Shown here in pieces: positions 60,456 through 64,000 of a DNA stretch of 64,000 nt. A model generated the notes under the pieces. It did not search any database, was not told the origin of the DNA, and saw only the letters and a list, made by a program, of their open reading frames with translations. Made by a program: the position numbers and the translations under genes. Within the stretch, counting starts at the first letter, position 1. Every line of letters starts with the position of its first letter. The stretch lies in assembly GCA_932521035.1 (NCBI GenBank), contig OW051496.1:5642001-5706000 (forward strand). Direction: 5' to 3'. The DNA is from Oscheius dolichura. Its lineage: Eukaryota > Nematoda > Chromadorea > Rhabditida > Rhabditidae.

Positions 60456-61571
60456 TTAGACCCGGGTGGAATTGGACAGCGTGGCCAGGGCCTCTCGCTT
60501 CTTCTTTCCATAGGGATCGTAGCTGCCGATGTTCGAGCCACAAGTATTGCAGGTGGTCACAACCTGAATGGCTTGTATCAGCGGGAAACAAAGGAGGAAT
60601 CTACCGGTTGGTTGCAGGTGTTACACGGGGGAGGCTCATACTGGGGCTGTTGGCAGGTCTGGCAGACGGGGACCGGACACGGGTTCTGGGCATTGCATTC
60701 CTGCTGCTCGGAGGAGTTGCCCACACACTAAAGAATCAAGTAGAGGACGAGCAGACGACTCACCCCGCTGACACAACTGCACTGACGGGTTCGGCTACGG
60801 TATCCTCCGGCTCCGCAGGTTACACTAGAAAGGGAGAAGTTTGGAGAAGGAAAGAAGAACGTGAGGGGATCAGAGGAAGAGAGCTAACTAACCTGCAAGC
60901 CGAAAAGGGGGACCAAGAGGTCCACTCACAGCACGGTTGAGTGTTACAGGCCTTCTGTTCTACACTGCTCCCGACACACTGACAAGAGGAACAGCCGTTG
61001 TTACAGACCCTCGTCCTAGTACAGACCCCTCCACCGCAAGAGGCACTAAGAGAAACTTTAGATTAGGCAGACGAGGAAAAGGTTAGAAATCTTCTGACTG
61101 ACAGGCAGCAAATAGAGCCAAAGACTTGCAAATAAAACCTTACCTGCATGTTCCGTACGAAGACCACTCTCCCCATTGGGGAGCCGGGTCGTAGAGAGCA
61201 CAGGGCCGGGACTCGGAGGATGAGCCTCCGGGACACTGGGCGGCGGAACAAACTCGCTGACGGGTTTGGGAGGGACCTGGAAATCGTTCTGTTAAAGACC
61301 AAGAGAGGTACGTACTTCCATAGGCACTCTGGCAAGAACTCCATGGGCCCCATTCCCCCCAGTTCCCCATTACGGGGTTACTTCCACACGTGTTGCATGG
61401 TGGTGGATTGTACTGTGGTTGGCAGGTGCTGCAGGTGGATCCGGGGGCAGCCTGGGCCCCTTGACCAACCACATAGGCGGAGGTACCTAAAACGGGCAGT
61501 TGGGGGTAGGGTCAATTCGGGATCTGACCTGCCAGGCAGGCGACTGTGAGGGTAACGAGGAAGCTGAGCAT
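60456..61571 (-). CDS. Secreted thrombospondin type-1 repeat protein
   Basis: ATG 61571 with signal peptide (MLSFLVTLTVACLAGTSA). Then a Cys/Pro motif TCSTCQPQYNPPPCNTC, a first TSP1 repeat (NWGEWGPWSSCQSAYG), a second (PQWGEWSSYGTC, SCGGGVCTRTRVC) and a degenerate third (TCGAGGYRSRTRQC) without the Trp ladder. A second copy of the Cys/Pro motif follows (VCQTCQQPQYEPPPCNTC), then TCNTCGSNIGSYDPYG and KKKREA, a possible furin site, ending at TAA 60456-60458. About seven exons with introns of 35-80 bases. TSP1 modules bind glycosaminoglycans; this is likely an extracellular-matrix or guidance protein. Domain order does not match an animal protein I know. Confidence 0.82.
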
Positions 61572-62606
61572 GTTGGCTGGTGCCGTAGCCAGACCCGACC
61601 AGTTATATACCTCGAAAAGAGTGTACACAGTGATTTTTGACGGGTCGGCACCGTCGTGTTTATCTGGGGGAATCGGGGTTCAGCCTGTGACTCACCGGCT
61701 TCTGGAGGGCCACACGTGGGAGGAGGGGCTATTCCTCTTCCCGCATTACCGACACTCCATTTTCTATCCGTTCCTCATCCCGTTCCCGTCATTTTTCATC
61801 CCCAAAAAGGGCACTCTCTCCTGTTGTTCTTACTCTACGAGTAGCAGTTGTAAGGGCGTGTCACTCTGTCAACGGATGCCCGCCGTGGGGGAGCAAGAAG
61901 TGCTGACTAAGAGTAGATTCCGGTCTTCCTGATCGCCCGCTGAACTCTGTCTGCAGTAATTGACACACAAGACAGTGTCCACGGGAACGCCCCCAAACTC
62001 CTGGGACATCGAGCCGGATTGTCATGAATAATGGCTGATCTGCGGCTTCTGAAGTGAAACAATTACGCATCCCAAGGGTCCTTAATAAATCCCCTTCGTG
62101 TCACAGCGCCCCGTACCCGTCCTCCCCAATATAGAAGTCGTCTCGACACATCTTAAGAGTGATGTGATTTCCGTAAGCCCTGCCTTGTCTCGAAATGACG
62201 AGCCTTACTTCTTGTGCTTTCCCTGCCCATTAGGTGGCCACTTCCCCCTTTTTTTATGGGTGGAGTAGAGTTTCAAGCCCCGACATCAATCAGTTCCCAA
62301 ACTTCATAACGGCTCCCCATGGACCGGATTCAATTTGGCGCCGTTCGCGCCCTCCAAAAACAATACCAGGAGGCGGCTGTCAGTTCTCGGAGACGTCCGA
62401 CGCGTTGTCTCTTATAGTCAAATTCACTTTGCTACGGGACACTTTTTAGAATCAAATGGGCCGAACGGCGAGTCACGGCCGTCAGGCCCAATTGCGGCTA
62501 AAAAGAAGAGAGCCTCCCAAAACATCTTGCCACATTTTTCTGCTCCCTCTGTCTTCGTCCTCTTCCTCTTCAGATGTGCCCGTCGAGACCCTTTCCCTGA
62601 TCTGAG
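61572..62606. other. Divergent promoter interval
   Basis: Between the TSP1 gene (-) and the next plus-strand gene. No exon or RNA gene recognised. Confidence 0.45.
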
Positions 62607-63632
62607 ATGCTGCTTCAGCTGCTCATGACCTCCTTCATCAAGACCTGCTCCGCCCAGCCTCAGCCCTGTTTCCTCAAGTGCAAGGATAACTACGTGAGGG
62701 GGGATGACCTTAATAAGAAGTGAGAACACTTTAGATGCACGGGATGCAATCGTCTCTGATTGATTCTTCGGCCGAGTGGAGCGTCGAAATGGTCACTCCG
62801 TTGCAGGCTCTCCTGGCTGGGGAGAACAAACGCGGCCGGCTACATCGGAAACTCGAAAAAGTCTGCCGGTGGGGCTGCCTTCCCTTTTTACGAACGACCC
62901 CCTTCAGATTGAATCTCTCCTACAACCGATGTCTTTCTTTTTGTCCCGAGAACCCGGCTAAAAGGATTCTGATGCGGGGACAGGAAGCGTGGAACATCAT
63001 TTGCGACGACTTCAAAAATAATACAGGTCGGTTGCCTTTGTTTGAGTGGTTGATCCTCTCCCAGAATTCACAGAAATCGTCGTGCCGTGCTGGGCTGACC
63101 ACGGGCAACTGACCGCGGACAGATGCTCCCATCAGGCAAAGATGCTCCAGGCCGAAATCATCCAAATGATGGAGGGAGGAGTGGAAAATATCAACGAGGG
63201 CATAGGGAGCCTCTGCGCGTGAGTCGGGGTCGCCTCCGAGCCATCGGCCATATTTCAGCAGCGTCCATTCTTATGATAAATGCTTTGTTTGGGAGAGCTA
63301 CGACACGTGTGGCATCAATGCCGGAAAGTTTCTAGTCAAACTCACCCATCAGACATCCCAGTCAGTCTCCTTTTCCATTCCCCGTATAAAAAGCTACAGT
63401 GCTCTAATCGACCTCCTCGACACCGTCGTCGGCGTCCGACAGCTGCCCAAACCATGTAAGGACTGGCTCAATCAAAAAGGTAGGCCACCTTCTTTCCCCT
63501 CCCTCTACTTGTTCAGACATGGCCGGTCTCCAGAAGGCCCGGTCCTCCCAGCGCCGTCTCCGCAACTGTTCGTCTTGGTCGATCACTCTGCCATTTTTCC
63601 TGGTCACAGCCATGTCTTTCAACACGGGATAA
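62607..63632 (+). CDS. Secreted cysteine-rich protein, CPG4-like
   Basis: ATG 62607 opens a signal peptide (MLLQLLMTSFIKTCSA). Exons join in frame: QPQPCFLKCKDNY, a helical segment with KLEKVCRLNLSYNRCLSFCP, AWNIICDDFKNNT, CWADHGQLTADRCSHQAKML, ASVHSYDKCFVWESYDTCG and LPKPCKDWLNQK. The C-terminus has a hydrophobic stretch (ITLPFFLVTAMSFNTG) that could be a GPI-attachment signal. TAA 63630-63632, AATAAA at 63635-63640. The spacing of paired cysteines (CFLKC, CLSFC) resembles the nematode CPG4-type domain, but I am not certain. Probably an extracellular protein. Confidence 0.6.
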
Positions 63633-63634
63633 CA

Positions 63635-63640
63635 AATAAA
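63635..63640 (+). terminator. Poly(A) signal of the CPG4-like gene
   Basis: AATAAA three bases after the stop codon. Confidence 0.7.
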
Positions 63641-63744
63641 GTATTATAATGCCCCATATTTATAACTGAACCCGTGCACGGCCAACTGGTTTCCGTATCA
63701 GCGGCCAGGGTCAGTTCGGCCGGTATCGATTGTGCCATTCGACC

Positions 63745-64000
63745 ATGGAGACTGTTGTCCAGAGACTGTTATCTTCCTCTTATGGAGAACACCCGCCGCT
63801 CTCCAACTTCATCAATGGACACTTTGAAGAGACCAAGAAACACATGGATTCTGTGGATCCATCCACTGGAAAATCCTGGATAAAGATTCCCGACTCCGAG
63901 GCGGCCGATGTCGAGAAGGCCGTAGCCGCGGCGGAGAACGCCTTTCCAAGGTACTGTACAGAAATTTCCAGGCTAAAGAAAGAGCTTCAGCTGGTCCTCG
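63745..64000 (+). CDS. Aldehyde dehydrogenase, 5' end (ALDH8A1-like), cut by window edge
   Basis: NAD-dependent oxidation of an aldehyde to an acid. Exon 1 (63745-63950) starts METVVQRLLSSSYGEHPPLS and reads NFINGHFEETKKHMDSVDPS, then IPDSEAADVEKAVAAAENAF. Intron 63951-63990. Exon 2 begins with SWSS at the window end, the usual AF..WS junction of the family. The closest match by eye is ALDH8A1 (2-aminomuconic semialdehyde dehydrogenase, kynurenine pathway). The catalytic Cys and Glu lie beyond the window. A TTTATAAC-type box (near 63658-63665) sits 80 bases upstream. Confidence 0.88.
   Translation, partial: METVVQRLLSSSYGEHPPLSNFINGHFEETKKHMDSVDPSTGKSWIKIPDSEAADVEKAVAAAENAFPRYCTEISRLKKELQLVL

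Overview
The window looks like nuclear DNA of a nematode with a compact genome. Genes are spliced with many very short introns (mostly about 25-60 bases, GT..AG, often TTTCAG at the 3' side). It carries two seven-helix chemoreceptors of nematode-only families (Sre/Sra-type and Srh-type), an innexin, an arginine kinase, a laminin gamma chain, a gliotactin-type cholinesterase-like adhesion protein and worm-type secreted proteins. Same-strand genes sit 60-180 bases apart with an AG acceptor at or just before the ATG, as expected for trans-spliced operons. No bacterial or viral features, CRISPR array, rRNA or tRNA was found.

Base composition alternates in blocks. GC-rich blocks (about 1-16100, 22200-28700, 45830-64000) hold tissue, surface, matrix or metabolic genes: laminin gamma, arginine kinase, chemoreceptors, prolyl 4-hydroxylase, tetraspanin, adenylate kinase, ribosomal protein uL23, gliotactin-like, innexin, small heat-shock protein, ethanolamine-phosphate cytidylyltransferase, thrombospondin-repeat protein, an aldehyde dehydrogenase. 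AT-rich blocks (about 16150-22200 and 28730-45830) hold chromatin, RNA and DNA-maintenance genes: PHF10/SAY, TMBIM4 with a nested EF-hand gene, JMJD5 plus a GNAT acetyltransferase, a miniature PKA inhibitor, an SLC22 carrier, IWS1, RTEL1, METTL25 and Gemin7.

Layout. 0.07-5.7 kb laminin gamma (-); 5.7-8.8 kb no gene; 8.9-10.7 kb arginine kinase (+); 11.2-16.0 kb an orphan (+), Sre receptor, small orphan and tail-anchored orphan (-); 16.1-17.6 kb repeats with a TA-flanked inverted-repeat element; 17.6-21.8 kb PHF10 and TMBIM4 (+) with an EF-hand gene (-) in a TMBIM4 intron; 22.2-28.7 kb P4H (-), tetraspanin (+), small orphan (-), adenylate kinase (+), Srh receptor (-); 28.9-31.4 kb JMJD5 and GNAT (-); 32.2 kb mini-PKI (+); 34-51 kb an unbroken minus-strand run SLC22, IWS1, RTEL1, METTL25, Gemin7, uL23, gliotactin-like, innexin; 53-55 kb HSP20 (+) facing PCYT2 (-); 55.7-61.6 kb four minus-strand membrane or secreted orphans including a TSP1 protein; 62.6-64 kb a secreted cysteine-rich protein and the start of an aldehyde dehydrogenase (+).

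Most notable: the 39-residue PKA-inhibitor gene, the GNAT/JMJD5 locus whose reading frames join across an intron, the candidate Gemin7-METTL25-RTEL1-IWS1 operon, a palindromic element that abuts a splice acceptor of IWS1, and the link between base composition and gene class. Exon edges were set by eye from frame, GT/AG and remembered family consensus; no alignment was run.
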